This document shows positions 15,815-24,366 of a DNA stretch of 64,000 nucleotides, piece by piece. The notes below the pieces were generated by a model that saw only the letters and a list, made by a program, of their open reading frames with translations, ran no database searches and was not told where the DNA came from. Origin of the DNA: Pedobacter sp. MC2016-24 (GTDB lineage Bacteria > Bacteroidota > Bacteroidia > Sphingobacteriales > Sphingobacteriaceae); NCBI RefSeq assembly GCF_015223055.1, contig NZ_JADFBX010000017.1, positions 1 to 64,000 of the forward strand, given 5' to 3'. The number at the start of each line of letters is the position of its first letter. Within the stretch, counting starts at the first letter, position 1. The position numbers and the translations under genes are program-made.

Positions 15815-17251
15815 ATGAGCAATAAGCAGAAGGCATTAAACGGAGGTAAATGGATTACAATTTCTACAGTTATTTCAACAGTATGTCAGTTTCTACAGAT
15901 TGCAATCATAGCAAGATTATTGGAACCAGCTGCATTTGGTATTGTTAGTATTAGTACGATGATCATTGGCTTTTTTAGTATGTTTACTAATCTTGGTTTT
16001 AACAATTCTATTATTTATAAACAAGAGGAAGACAAGAATATCCTGTCGTCACTATATTTTCTTAACCTCTTTCTTGGTTTTTTTATTTTCGTCGTTATTT
16101 ACTTAAGCTCTCCTTTAATCGTTGACTTTTATCATGAACCTAGATTAGATCAAATTATCAAAGTTGCTTCACTTTTTTTCCTAATCGTATATTTTGGCCA
16201 GATTTATTCGATTTTGATGCAAAAGGAACTTCGTTTTAAAACCTTGGCAATAATCGATATTTCAGCCATCGTCATCGCAACAGTTGTTACTATATTGTTT
16301 GCCTATAATGGATTCAAAGAATATTCACTCATTTACGGACAGCTGATTATGCAGCTGTATAAGACACTTGCTCAGATTTTTTTTGGCAGGGACTTATTTA
16401 AAGTAAAATGGCATTTTAAATACCAGGAGGTCAAAGAACATATTCGTTTTGGAATTTATAATCTTGGTGATGGTATTGTCGGTTTTATACAAAGCAATTC
16501 TGACAATATGCTCATCGGAAGTATGTTAGGCATTAAGCTGCTTGGCTATTATACATTAGCTACCCAACTAGCTGTGTTTCCAATTAGCAGGTTAAATCCA
16601 ATTGTTTTGCAAGTTGCTTACCCGATTGTAGCGAAGATGAAAGAGGATGCGTCGGAAATGAAGAGGGCTTACATTAAAATACTTGATTTTCTAAGTTACT
16701 GTAATATTCCATTGCTGGCTGGCTTATATATTACTGCGGACAGTGTTGTCCCCTTGTTTTATGGGCCTGGCTGGGATCCTACAATTGGCCTGATAAAAAT
16801 TATGGTTATCGCTAGTGTTTTTATGTGCCTTGCACACCCATTATTTACACTCGCTTTTTCAAAAGGGAAGCCAAACCTGCTGTTTTATTTAAACATTGCT
16901 ACACTTGCCGTAAAGATCCCACTTATTTATTTCTTAGGAAAATACGCATTGGCAACTGGGGTTGCCTGGGCATTGGTATTAGCTACCTTAATTAATTTAA
17001 TTATAAATTTTGCAATGGTACAGTCGCTAATAGGTAATTTTCTTGGCGGCTTTTTCAAAAATCTCTTTAAACCAGTACTATTTAGTGTAATTATGATGTT
17101 TGGTGTGTATCTATATAAGACATTTGTAGGTCATGTAGGCGTATTTCATACCTCAATGGAGATTATTATAGGAGGTGCAATTTTTGGCGCACTTACTTTA
17201 AAATATAAACTGTCAATTTCAGAAATTAAAGCACTGAGGAAGAGTATGTGA
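15815..17251 (+). CDS. Wzx-like polysaccharide flippase (MOP superfamily)
   Basis: A 478-residue membrane protein with about 12-14 hydrophobic segments. The N-terminus KALNGGKWITISTVISTVCQ and the FGIVSISTMIIGFFSMFTNLGF stretch, here given in parts, are typical of lipopolysaccharide biosynthesis flippases of the MVF/MATE-like superfamily. It should flip lipid-linked repeat units across the inner membrane for the Wzy-like polymerase upstream. Last gene of the plus-strand EPS operon. Only 15 bases separate its stop from the stop of the convergent fucosyltransferase gene, and no clear terminator hairpin was found there. Confidence 0.9.
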   Translation: MSNKQKALNGGKWITISTVISTVCQFLQIAIIARLLEPAAFGIVSISTMIIGFFSMFTNLGFNNSIIYKQEEDKNILSSLYFLNLFLGFFIFVVIYLSSPLIVDFYHEPRLDQIIKVASLFFLIVYFGQIYSILMQKELRFKTLAIIDISAIVIATVVTILFAYNGFKEYSLIYGQLIMQLYKTLAQIFFGRDLFKVKWHFKYQEVKEHIRFGIYNLGDGIVGFIQSNSDNMLIGSMLGIKLLGYYTLATQLAVFPISRLNPIVLQVAYPIVAKMKEDASEMKRAYIKILDFLSYCNIPLLAGLYITADSVVPLFYGPGWDPTIGLIKIMVIASVFMCLAHPLFTLAFSKGKPNLLFYLNIATLAVKIPLIYFLGKYALATGVAWALVLATLINLIINFAMVQSLIGNFLGGFFKNLFKPVLFSVIMMFGVYLYKTFVGHVGVFHTSMEIIIGGAIFGALTLKYKLSISEIKALRKSM

Positions 17252-17266
17252 AATTTGAGCTGAGTC

Positions 17267-18076
17267 CTAATCTGTGACCTCTGCCCAATAAAACTTCTCT
17301 GTCATAATTCCTTTAGGATGTGATCTGCCTAGCCTAAAGCCCATCCAGTTTTTTGGTGCGATTACGTAATTGTTTTTCGGACTAAGGTATGCCGCCCACC
17401 AGGCAAAAGTACTGTTAGAGATAATAGCAATATCAGCGTGTTGTATTAGCTGGAAGTCTGTAATCTCATCATTTGAAGAAAATATATAATTGGGTTGTTT
17501 TGGAAATTCTTTTTTAACAAATTCCATGTCATCACTGACAAATATTACCTTATAGGTCTCTATGTCCGCAATTGTTTTAAGCTGGGCCTGAAAATGAGAA
17601 ACAGGTAAAGAGATATCCCTTTTTCCGTAGCTTAAATAATCTGTTCTTCTGATGTGTATGACTATAGTTTTATGGTTTTTAAAAATAGGATCAAATTTAC
17701 TGCAAAAATCTTTAAAGTATTTCTCCTTAACCTTTAAACTTATCCTACCTTTAAGCTGGTTTAGGTACCAGTCTGTTTGAAAATATCCATGATAAATGGT
17801 ATTATCTTGTGGTAAGATTTCTCTGGGCCCCACAAAATTTTGCATATATATATGTTTAAATTTTACAAATTTTACCAATAAACGGGTGAAAATCTCATAA
17901 AATCGCGTACCAGTATTAGATCCATCTGGTTCCAGATCAAAATACTTGGTGACGGATGCATGATGTGGATTCTGTAAAAAGAATAAGGTTGACCTTTTTT
18001 TTGATTTTAAATATTGATAAAATACAAACTGAAATAACTGATTTCCTAGTCGTCCTTTATATTCTACTCCTATCAT
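17267..18076 (-). CDS. Alpha-1,2-fucosyltransferase-like glycosyltransferase family 11
   Basis: A 269-residue GT11 protein. Seen motifs are YKGRLGNQLFQFVFYQYL (about 5-22), the donor-binding VIHIRRTDYL (about 140-149) and SNSTFAWWAAYLSP (about 222-235), which are the three hallmark blocks of the family. GT11 enzymes use GDP-fucose to put alpha-1,2-fucose (sometimes galactose by related members) on surface glycans. It is the last gene of a five-gene minus-strand glycosyltransferase operon and lies 10 bases after the gene upstream. No GDP-fucose synthesis genes are in this window; ManC at 59498-60589 makes the GDP-mannose precursor. Confidence 0.9.
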   Translation of the reverse strand: MIGVEYKGRLGNQLFQFVFYQYLKSKKRSTLFFLQNPHHASVTKYFDLEPDGSNTGTRFYEIFTRLLVKFVKFKHIYMQNFVGPREILPQDNTIYHGYFQTDWYLNQLKGRISLKVKEKYFKDFCSKFDPIFKNHKTIVIHIRRTDYLSYGKRDISLPVSHFQAQLKTIADIETYKVIFVSDDMEFVKKEFPKQPNYIFSSNDEITDFQLIQHADIAIISNSTFAWWAAYLSPKNNYVIAPKNWMGFRLGRSHPKGIMTEKFYWAEVTD

Positions 18077-18086
18077 AATTTCGCTG

Positions 18087-19034
18087 TTAAAAATGTGTGT
18101 TTATAAACTCCATAACCATTCCATCTGTTTTTGCATGTAAAATTTTCGCACCCGAAAATTTCGGATAAAGCTTATGATAACAACCGAAGTGGTGTTCTGG
18201 ACCTTTTCTGGATAAAATCAGGTTAACCCCACCAAAATAGCTTGCTAATGTTGCAGTACCACCATGGATAGATATAAATTTATCAGCATTCGCATAAACC
18301 ATAAGCTGCAAGTGATTAAAATTATTTGCACCCGCTTTATTTTCCTTATATAAATCCTCCATCAAAATAACCTCGGGATGATTTTTTTCTAGCCATTGAT
18401 ATTCATCCATGTCATAGATGTCACTGTTATCCATAGTGATGTTTTGAGGGCGCGGACGGTTATAAATGATTGTATAGGTGGTTTTTAATTTACTAATTAT
18501 AGCCTCTAAAATTTCAATACTGTAAAAGCTGATAGGAGGGCCATCCCACTCCATGTTATAACGGTTGGCAATGATTAGGATTGGTTTTCCATAAACATAA
18601 ATCTCATTCCGATAGTGTTCCTTTAATGGTACGGGCAGCCACTTTCGCATATCATAGTCCTGGCTATATAAAATTCTTGGCATTTCGAAATTATAATTTC
18701 CCTCATTACTTCGTGTTTTAAAGGTCTCTGAATGTTTAGGAGAAAAAAAGTAAAGTTCGTTGGTGTAAGTGGAAGCTTCTGTACTTAGCAAAGTGCCATT
18801 TTTATAGTGCCAATAAGCAAATGGCAAAGCAAATTGTAGTTCAGGCGCAAACTCTCCACTAAAAGATGTCCTTTTATATATAGGTTTGGTAATGTAATCT
18901 TTTATAAAATATTTTAGCTGTACCAGTTTGCAATAATAGGTATCTCTGTAGTAGTAGCGCACGTCTACTGGAAGCTTCCCATATTTCAAATAGACATATA
19001 AGCTAAATATTTTATTCATCAAACGTTTAAACAT
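18087..19034 (-). CDS. Unassigned protein of glycan cluster, possible glycosyltransferase
   Basis: A 315-residue soluble-looking protein with many aromatic residues and no signal peptide. I do not recognise a named family. The C-terminal third has FISIHGGTATLASYFGG (about 250-266) followed by a Gly/Pro/His-rich stretch and looks like the donor-binding half of GT-B-type enzymes or GT61-like proteins. The middle has KPILIIANRYNMEWDGPP. It sits between a GT2 gene (29-base gap) and the GT11 gene (10-base gap), which supports a role in building the same glycan. Function remains an inference from context. Confidence 0.7.
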   Translation of the reverse strand: MFKRLMNKIFSLYVYLKYGKLPVDVRYYYRDTYYCKLVQLKYFIKDYITKPIYKRTSFSGEFAPELQFALPFAYWHYKNGTLLSTEASTYTNELYFFSPKHSETFKTRSNEGNYNFEMPRILYSQDYDMRKWLPVPLKEHYRNEIYVYGKPILIIANRYNMEWDGPPISFYSIEILEAIISKLKTTYTIIYNRPRPQNITMDNSDIYDMDEYQWLEKNHPEVILMEDLYKENKAGANNFNHLQLMVYANADKFISIHGGTATLASYFGGVNLILSRKGPEHHFGCYHKLYPKFSGAKILHAKTDGMVMEFINTHF

Positions 19035-19063
19035 TCTCTTGATATATTGTGGTGATATTCCTG

Positions 19064-19954
19064 TTAAAATTTATCTGAATTTTCTCCTGCAACGTATTCC
19101 ATTATTCGTTTGGAATGCAATTTTAAGCGATACGTGAAGGACTTTAAAATACCTCCTTCAGCGGTTAGTCTTCTGGAAGAGGTATAAACCCTGGCTAGAG
19201 GAGCAGTTACCAGTTTCAGTTTGCCTTTTTTCTTTAAATTCAAAGCCATGCGACCGTCTTCCGCCTCTTCCACAAAATATTCAGAGCCAATAGCATTGTC
19301 AAATTTCCTTACTTCTTTAACTTCAAAACCACCCGTGGCACGACCGATTTCAGTGATGAAGCCCATGTTAAAACCGAGTACATTAATATACTCACGTTTA
19401 TATTTTCGAAGACGGATTAAAATTCCGGTAATTTTTTCATAAAACTTTAAGAAAAGCAAACTTTCGCCTTCAGGAGGGATAAATGAATAGCGGCCATAAA
19501 CACCCACAATTTCCTTACTTTTTTTCATAGGGGCAATCATCAAATCGATCCAGTCAGGTGGGTAAAATGTGTCTGAATCGGCACACAAATGATATTTTCC
19601 CCTGGCCATCTCAAGACCTAAAGCTCTGGCATAGGGTGTACCCTGCATTGGCTGAAGGTAATTCTTAACACCAAGCGTATCTAATACCTTTTGAGTATGA
19701 TCAGTGGAATTGTTATTAATTACAACCAATTCAGTCTTCAATTTTGTTTTGCTATTTGCTAATGAAGATAAGGTTCTGTAAATATTATTACCTTCATTCC
19801 AGGCAGGAATCATAATGGACACTTCTGGATCCTCAGATTTAAATTTACTTAAACGATTTTTTAAATCATTAATTTCATAATCAGAAAGATCGCTGAAATT
19901 CTTATTTTCATATAGATGGAGGCATATCCATTTGGGTAAGCTGAGAATTGGCAT
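19064..19954 (-). CDS. Glycosyltransferase family 2
   Basis: A 296-residue GT2 enzyme. The GT-A fold shows VSIMIPAWNEGNNIYRTL (about 40-57), ELVVINNNSTDHT (about 70-82), the LCADSDTFYPPDW metal site (DSD, about 122-134) and EAEDGRMALNLKKKGKL near 248-264, which contains the ED catalytic-base motif. No membrane span is evident, but a short amphipathic N-terminus may hold it to the membrane. Part of the minus-strand glycosyltransferase operon, 36 bases after the upstream gene. Sugar specificity unknown. Confidence 0.88.
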   Translation of the reverse strand: MPILSLPKWICLHLYENKNFSDLSDYEINDLKNRLSKFKSEDPEVSIMIPAWNEGNNIYRTLSSLANSKTKLKTELVVINNNSTDHTQKVLDTLGVKNYLQPMQGTPYARALGLEMARGKYHLCADSDTFYPPDWIDLMIAPMKKSKEIVGVYGRYSFIPPEGESLLFLKFYEKITGILIRLRKYKREYINVLGFNMGFITEIGRATGGFEVKEVRKFDNAIGSEYFVEEAEDGRMALNLKKKGKLKLVTAPLARVYTSSRRLTAEGGILKSFTYRLKLHSKRIMEYVAGENSDKF

Positions 19955-19990
19955 AGAAAAAATCTTTAATCTTATTTTGCTAACTGTACC

Positions 19991-20758
19991 CTAACGGATA
20001 AAGTCAAAGTTAAATTTTAAGTGTCTGTAAAGGTGTCTTGCCGTTTTTATAAAGAAATTATTGCTTTCTCTTAAATTGTTCCGGTGAACCGTACTTGGCT
20101 CTTCATCGGAATTTAGCTGATCAAATAATTCAGTAAAGCGAACGTAAAATAATCCTGTTCCCTTTCTTTTTAAAAAGGTCATCATCATTTTATATTCTGC
20201 CTGATCACTGTTGATTCCTTCTGTGTAGCGTCCAAATTTTTGAAGAAAAGTACTTCGTCGTAAATGCGGATGATCGCTATAGAAATAAAATTTTTTATAT
20301 CCTGTTTTAAAAATACTAAATATCATTTCAGAAAAACCGTCTCTAAATGGCTTTAGGTAGGGATATTTGAAATACGCATAAAAACGAACAATATCCAATT
20401 CGGATTTTTCATTCATAAAGCATACAGCTTGGGATAGTTTTTCAGGAAACAGTATTTTAGGAACAAAATCTTCCTGAACATACAATGTATATGAGGTTTT
20501 TACTGCATCCTGGCCTTTATTCAAATTATTGGCTAGTCCTTTATTTTTTTTTGTACTAATTAATTCAAAATGATACTCGCTTTGCCAATCCCTTAACTTT
20601 TCCAGATGTTCAGGTTTGCTACAATCGTCAGAGACGATAATATGTTCAAAATTACAATTTAACGCTTTAAATGAATCTAACAATCTCTTTAATGACAGGC
20701 TTCTATTATAGTGTGTAATGAGAAGAGTAACATCTTTGAAATAGGTAGAGTCAGGCAT
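19991..20758 (-). CDS. GT2-like glycosyltransferase, tandem paralogue A
   Basis: A 255-residue protein with a GT-A opening, LLITHYNRSLSLKRLLDSF (about 11-29) and HIIVSDDCS. The usual DxD site is replaced by LYVQEDFVPK (about 92-101). It closely resembles the next gene upstream (20844-21629): both share NNLNKGQ, TLYVQEDF, FYSDHPHLRRS or MYSDHPHLRRS, and a NSDEPST-like C-terminal block, in the same order and spacing. The pair therefore arose by tandem duplication. It likely adds a sugar to the same surface glycan as its neighbours. I cannot name the substrate. Confidence 0.82.
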   Translation of the reverse strand: MPDSTYFKDVTLLITHYNRSLSLKRLLDSFKALNCNFEHIIVSDDCSKPEHLEKLRDWQSEYHFELISTKKNKGLANNLNKGQDAVKTSYTLYVQEDFVPKILFPEKLSQAVCFMNEKSELDIVRFYAYFKYPYLKPFRDGFSEMIFSIFKTGYKKFYFYSDHPHLRRSTFLQKFGRYTEGINSDQAEYKMMMTFLKRKGTGLFYVRFTELFDQLNSDEEPSTVHRNNLRESNNFFIKTARHLYRHLKFNFDFIR

Positions 20759-20843
20759 TTTTATATAATTGAAAAAATATGTATTCGTTCACGGGTTTAA
20801 ATATATTATTTTAACTTAAGATTTTTAAAACATTTTACTCGTT

Positions 20844-21629
20844 TTAGTCTTTAAGTCGCAGTTGTACCGAATTTTTTAAGAATCTGTAAACCAGAAATCC
20901 ACTTCTCATAAATTTGATGAGCACATTGTCTTTCTCCTTCCAGGATTTACGGCCTATTGTACTTGGTTCGTCGGAATTGTTTTTCTGGTCAAATGTTTCA
21001 TTGTAGTCGTTAATGATCAAACCTTTCCCTTTCTTTTTGATATACGACAAACACATCTCAAATTCAGTTTTATCAGGTGGAATCCCCTCTGGATATTTGC
21101 CGAATTTCTCATTGAAGTTACTTCGTCTTAAGTGGGGGTGATCACTATACATATAGAATTTTAAATGATTCCAATAACTTATAGAAGATTTGAATATCAT
21201 TTGTTTAAAATCCGAGTTGTATTGATTGGTATAAGGATAAGGAAAATAGGAGTAGAATCTAATCGTATCTATGGATTGATCTGACTTTAATATTTTAAGT
21301 GCTTTATCTATGTTGATGGAAGCTGCTTTTTTTGGGATAAAATCTTCCTGAACATATAGTGTAAAGGGTTTGGTCACTGCGGCCTGACCTTTATTCAGGT
21401 TATTCCCAAGTCCTCGATTGTGCTCCGTTTTGATTAACATTATCCCATACGAACTAATAAAGCTATCCATTTTGCTTAGATGGAATGCCGAACTTCCATC
21501 ATCCGAAACAACAATTTCACCAAATTTTATACCCAGATCAGCGAAAGATTTAAGGAGCCTTTCTAACGAAGAACTTCTGTTATAAACTGTGATCAGTAAC
21601 GATATTTCTGAAAAATTAGTTAATGCCAT
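20844..21629 (-). CDS. GT2-like glycosyltransferase, tandem paralogue B
   Basis: A 261-residue paralogue of the gene at 19991-20758. Seen motifs are LLITVYNRSSSLERLLKSF, EIVVSDDGS, NNLNKGQAAV, TLYVQEDFIPK (Q-E-D in place of DxD), YMYSDHPHLRRSNF and NSDEPSTIGRKSW. It is the first gene of the minus-strand operon that runs down to the fucosyltransferase gene and is divergent from the MBOAT gene, with 147 bp between the two starts. An 85-base gap to paralogue A is the largest in the operon. Confidence 0.82.
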   Translation of the reverse strand: MALTNFSEISLLITVYNRSSSLERLLKSFADLGIKFGEIVVSDDGSSAFHLSKMDSFISSYGIMLIKTEHNRGLGNNLNKGQAAVTKPFTLYVQEDFIPKKAASINIDKALKILKSDQSIDTIRFYSYFPYPYTNQYNSDFKQMIFKSSISYWNHLKFYMYSDHPHLRRSNFNEKFGKYPEGIPPDKTEFEMCLSYIKKKGKGLIINDYNETFDQKNNSDEPSTIGRKSWKEKDNVLIKFMRSGFLVYRFLKNSVQLRLKD

Positions 21630-21751
21630 GACGTCGGTTAAAGGTATTCAAAAGTGTGGATATTCTCAAATCCATTTAAAAATATCATTGCTAATGGAAG
21701 AATTTAATATTTCATGTGTTAAGAATTTCTTAATTGATAATCATTATGTTT

Positions 21752-21759
21752 TATATTTG
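21752..21759 (+). promoter_or_regulatory. Candidate -7 promoter element of acyltransferase pair
   Basis: TATATTTG is an exact match to the Bacteroidota -7 consensus TAnnTTTG and lies 17 bp before the ATG at 21777. An ATTG at 21733-21736 is a weak -33 candidate at shorter than usual spacing. Confidence 0.45.
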
Positions 21760-21776
21760 GCTCAAATATTCAAAGT

Positions 21777-23204
21777 ATGCTGTTTAACTCCCTGGATTTC
21801 GCTTTTTTCTTTATAGTGGTGACTATAGCTTATTTCCTTTTTCCGCATAGATACAGATGGATATTACTCTTAGGGGCTAGTTGCTATTTTTACATGGCAT
21901 TTGTGCCCATATATATCTTGATTTTAGGCTTTACAATCGTCATCGATTATTTTGCTGGGATTTATATTGAGAAGTCGGAGGGGCGACGGCGAAAACTTTT
22001 ATTAATTTGCAGTTTGGTTGCCAACGTTGGCGTTCTTGTCGTTTTTAAATACTATAATTTTCTTAATGAGAGTTTAAGTTATATAATCGGTGACTTCGGC
22101 TATAAAAATCCGATTCCTTATCTCAGTATTTTACTACCTATTGGGTTGTCGTTCCATACCTTTCAGGCAATGAGTTATACGATAGAGGTTTATCGCGGAA
22201 ATCAGAAGGCCGAAAAGCATTTTGGAATTTATAGCCTTTACGTTATGTTTTATCCGCAGTTGGTTGCCGGGCCAATTGAGCGGCCTCAAAATATATTACA
22301 TCAGATGCATGAAAAACATGAATTTGAATACGCCCGCGTAGTTTCTGGCTTACAGCTCATGCTTTGGGGATTCTTTAAGAAGTTGGTCGTTGCAGATCGT
22401 TTATCTATTTACGTAAATGCTGTTTATGGCCATCCTGATCTACATAATGGCTCTACAGTGGTGATTGCTTCTTTGTTTTTTGCTATTCAGATTTATTGTG
22501 ATTTTTCCGGGTATTCGGATATAGCGATTGGTTGTGCAAGAGTTATGGGCTATGATCTGATGATCAATTTTAGAAGACCATACTTTTCTAAGTCTATTAG
22601 TGAATTCTGGGGTAGATGGCATATATCGCTTTCAACATGGTTTAGGGATTACCTTTATATACCCCTAGGTGGTAACCGTGTTGCCCGTCAGCGGGTGTAC
22701 CTCAATTTAATGATTGTTTTTATTGTTAGTGGGATATGGCATGGTGCGAACTATACTTTTATCATTTGGGGGCTTCTCCACGGATTTTATTCTCTTTCGG
22801 GAATGATTCTTAAACCATATCGGGAGAAACTGGTAGAAAAGATAAAAATTAATTCGCACATATTAAACGTGCTAAATATAGTTTTAACAATATTACTTGT
22901 CACTTTCGCCTGGATATTCTTTAGAGCGGCAACCCTTGGCGATGCCTGGTCGCTCATACGTAACTTAAAATCGTTTGGCGAGAAACCTTTTGTAGGTGAT
23001 GGAATTAGTAACATGGCTCATAGTATCTTAGCTATAGTTTTGTTGTTTATCGTGGAATATAAAATGGAATATATAACAGATAAGTTTAATTTCTTCAGTC
23101 ATAAACTAGCATGGGTAAGGTGGAGCGCAGTAATTATAGCTTTATTTATCATCATGCTGTTTGGCGTGTTTAGTGGTGGGCAGTTTATTTATTTCCAATT
23201 TTAA
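21777..23204 (+). CDS. MBOAT-family O-acyltransferase (AlgI-like)
   Basis: A 475-residue polytopic membrane protein of the membrane-bound O-acyltransferase family. The start MLFNSLDFAFF is characteristic. Seen motifs are FVVAGP-like QLVAGPIERPQNIL (about 161-174), SEFWGRWHISLSTWFRDYLY (about 279-298) and GIWHGANYTFIIWGLLHG (about 321-338), which carries the conserved catalytic His. These enzymes pass acyl groups across the inner membrane to polysaccharides (as in alginate acetylation by AlgI) or to teichoic acids. The next gene, four bases downstream, encodes an SGNH-like protein that would be its periplasmic partner. O-acetylation of the exopolysaccharide made by the neighbouring genes is the likely task. 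Confidence 0.92.
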   Translation: MLFNSLDFAFFFIVVTIAYFLFPHRYRWILLLGASCYFYMAFVPIYILILGFTIVIDYFAGIYIEKSEGRRRKLLLICSLVANVGVLVVFKYYNFLNESLSYIIGDFGYKNPIPYLSILLPIGLSFHTFQAMSYTIEVYRGNQKAEKHFGIYSLYVMFYPQLVAGPIERPQNILHQMHEKHEFEYARVVSGLQLMLWGFFKKLVVADRLSIYVNAVYGHPDLHNGSTVVIASLFFAIQIYCDFSGYSDIAIGCARVMGYDLMINFRRPYFSKSISEFWGRWHISLSTWFRDYLYIPLGGNRVARQRVYLNLMIVFIVSGIWHGANYTFIIWGLLHGFYSLSGMILKPYREKLVEKIKINSHILNVLNIVLTILLVTFAWIFFRAATLGDAWSLIRNLKSFGEKPFVGDGISNMAHSILAIVLLFIVEYKMEYITDKFNFFSHKLAWVRWSAVIIALFIIMLFGVFSGGQFIYFQF

Positions 23205-23208
23205 TCAG

Positions 23209-24153
23209 ATGAAACCAGATATCATCATATTTTTAAAGCGTATAGTACTGTTCATGCTATTATTCATTGCTGCAGACCAGGCTTTGGGTTTTTTACTTGA
23301 GCACATTTACTTCAACCAAGAAAAAGGACAATTTGCACAAACTACTTATTCGGTTGATCGTACCCACGAAGATATTTTGGTCTTTGGGAGTTCAAGGGCG
23401 GTCAGACATTATTCTCCAGCGATACTTAGCAAAGCTTTTAATATGTCATGCTATAACGTAGGAAGAGATGCGCAAATGATCCCTTATTATACGGCAATTC
23501 AGGATGTTATTTTTAACAGGTACAAGCCAAAAATGATTTTACTGGACGTCAACTCCTGGGAGTTAGCCCCTGGAGAGAGTAAATATGAGAAACTATCTAT
23601 TTTGCTTCCATATTGCAGGGAGCATCCTGAATTAGTGAAGTACATTAATCAAAGTAGCAAATGGGAGAAAATTAAGATGCTTTCAAGAACATATCCATAT
23701 AATTCGAGCTTGTTTATCTTGGGTTACAATTACCTGTTTGCAAATCGAATCCCGGCAGACGACCATGGTTATGCACCTTTAATTGGTGAAATGACTGATG
23801 CCATGTTGGAAGATCATAAGCGTCGTATGGCATCGGGTGAAGAGGCTAAAAATGACAACAGCAGAGATATAGATGAAAAATCTTTGGCATATTATGAGCA
23901 ATTTTTAGCTAAAACGGCTAGCTCCGGCATTAAAACATACGTGATTATCTCACCTAAGATTTTGAATGAAAATTTAAACTATCGAGTTGAAAAACTGATT
24001 GAAATCGCCGGTAGATTTAAGAATGTGAAATTTATTAATTTCTCCAATGACCCTCGCTACAATTATAGGTATGAAAAGTTTGCTGATGTTTTTCATCTAA
24101 ATAAACAAGGCGCTGAAGAGTTTACCAACGATTTAATTCCTTTATTGAAATAG
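23209..24153 (+). CDS. Membrane-anchored SGNH-hydrolase-like partner of MBOAT
   Basis: A 314-residue protein. The ATG at 23209, four bases after the MBOAT stop, gives an N-terminal membrane anchor (about residues 5-32); a TTG-initiated upstream extension would lie within the MBOAT gene. Block I of the SGNH fold is seen as LVFGSSRAVRHYSP (about 57-70, nucleophile Ser in GSS) and a block-V-like DVFHLNKQGAEEF lies near the C-terminus (about 292-304). Such proteins work like AlgJ or AlgX, taking the acyl group delivered by MBOAT and moving it to the glycan in the periplasm. Family assignment by motif; acyl donor and acceptor unknown. Confidence 0.75.
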   Translation: MKPDIIIFLKRIVLFMLLFIAADQALGFLLEHIYFNQEKGQFAQTTYSVDRTHEDILVFGSSRAVRHYSPAILSKAFNMSCYNVGRDAQMIPYYTAIQDVIFNRYKPKMILLDVNSWELAPGESKYEKLSILLPYCREHPELVKYINQSSKWEKIKMLSRTYPYNSSLFILGYNYLFANRIPADDHGYAPLIGEMTDAMLEDHKRRMASGEEAKNDNSRDIDEKSLAYYEQFLAKTASSGIKTYVIISPKILNENLNYRVEKLIEIAGRFKNVKFINFSNDPRYNYRYEKFADVFHLNKQGAEEFTNDLIPLLK

Positions 24154-24308
24154 ATTACATTGTTGGTTTATTGTTGTTACGTAATCAATTGTTTCTTATA
24201 TCAGCAAATATTATTCTGCACCAGATTCTTTAATATTTCTTTATCATTCAAACTTCGTTAATTGATCGAGAAAACAATACGCTAAAAAGAATTAAAGGGC
24301 TCGATAAT

Positions 24309-24350
24309 AAAAATGCCCCCAGAAAGTGACTAACTTTTGGGAGCATTTTT
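24309..24350. terminator. Bidirectional hairpin terminator
   Basis: AAAAATGC...AAAGT at 24309-24327 pairs with ACTTTTGGGAGCATTTTT at 24333-24350, with one mismatch and one bulge and a five-base loop. It lies between the convergent acyltransferase unit and the LruC gene. A T run follows on the plus strand, and the left arm gives a T run on the minus strand. Confidence 0.8.
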
Positions 24351-24366
24351 AAAGAGTGAAAAAAAT

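Noticed and set aside
24309-24350. Possible small RNA or riboswitch
   Set aside because: The fold is a simple terminator between convergent genes.
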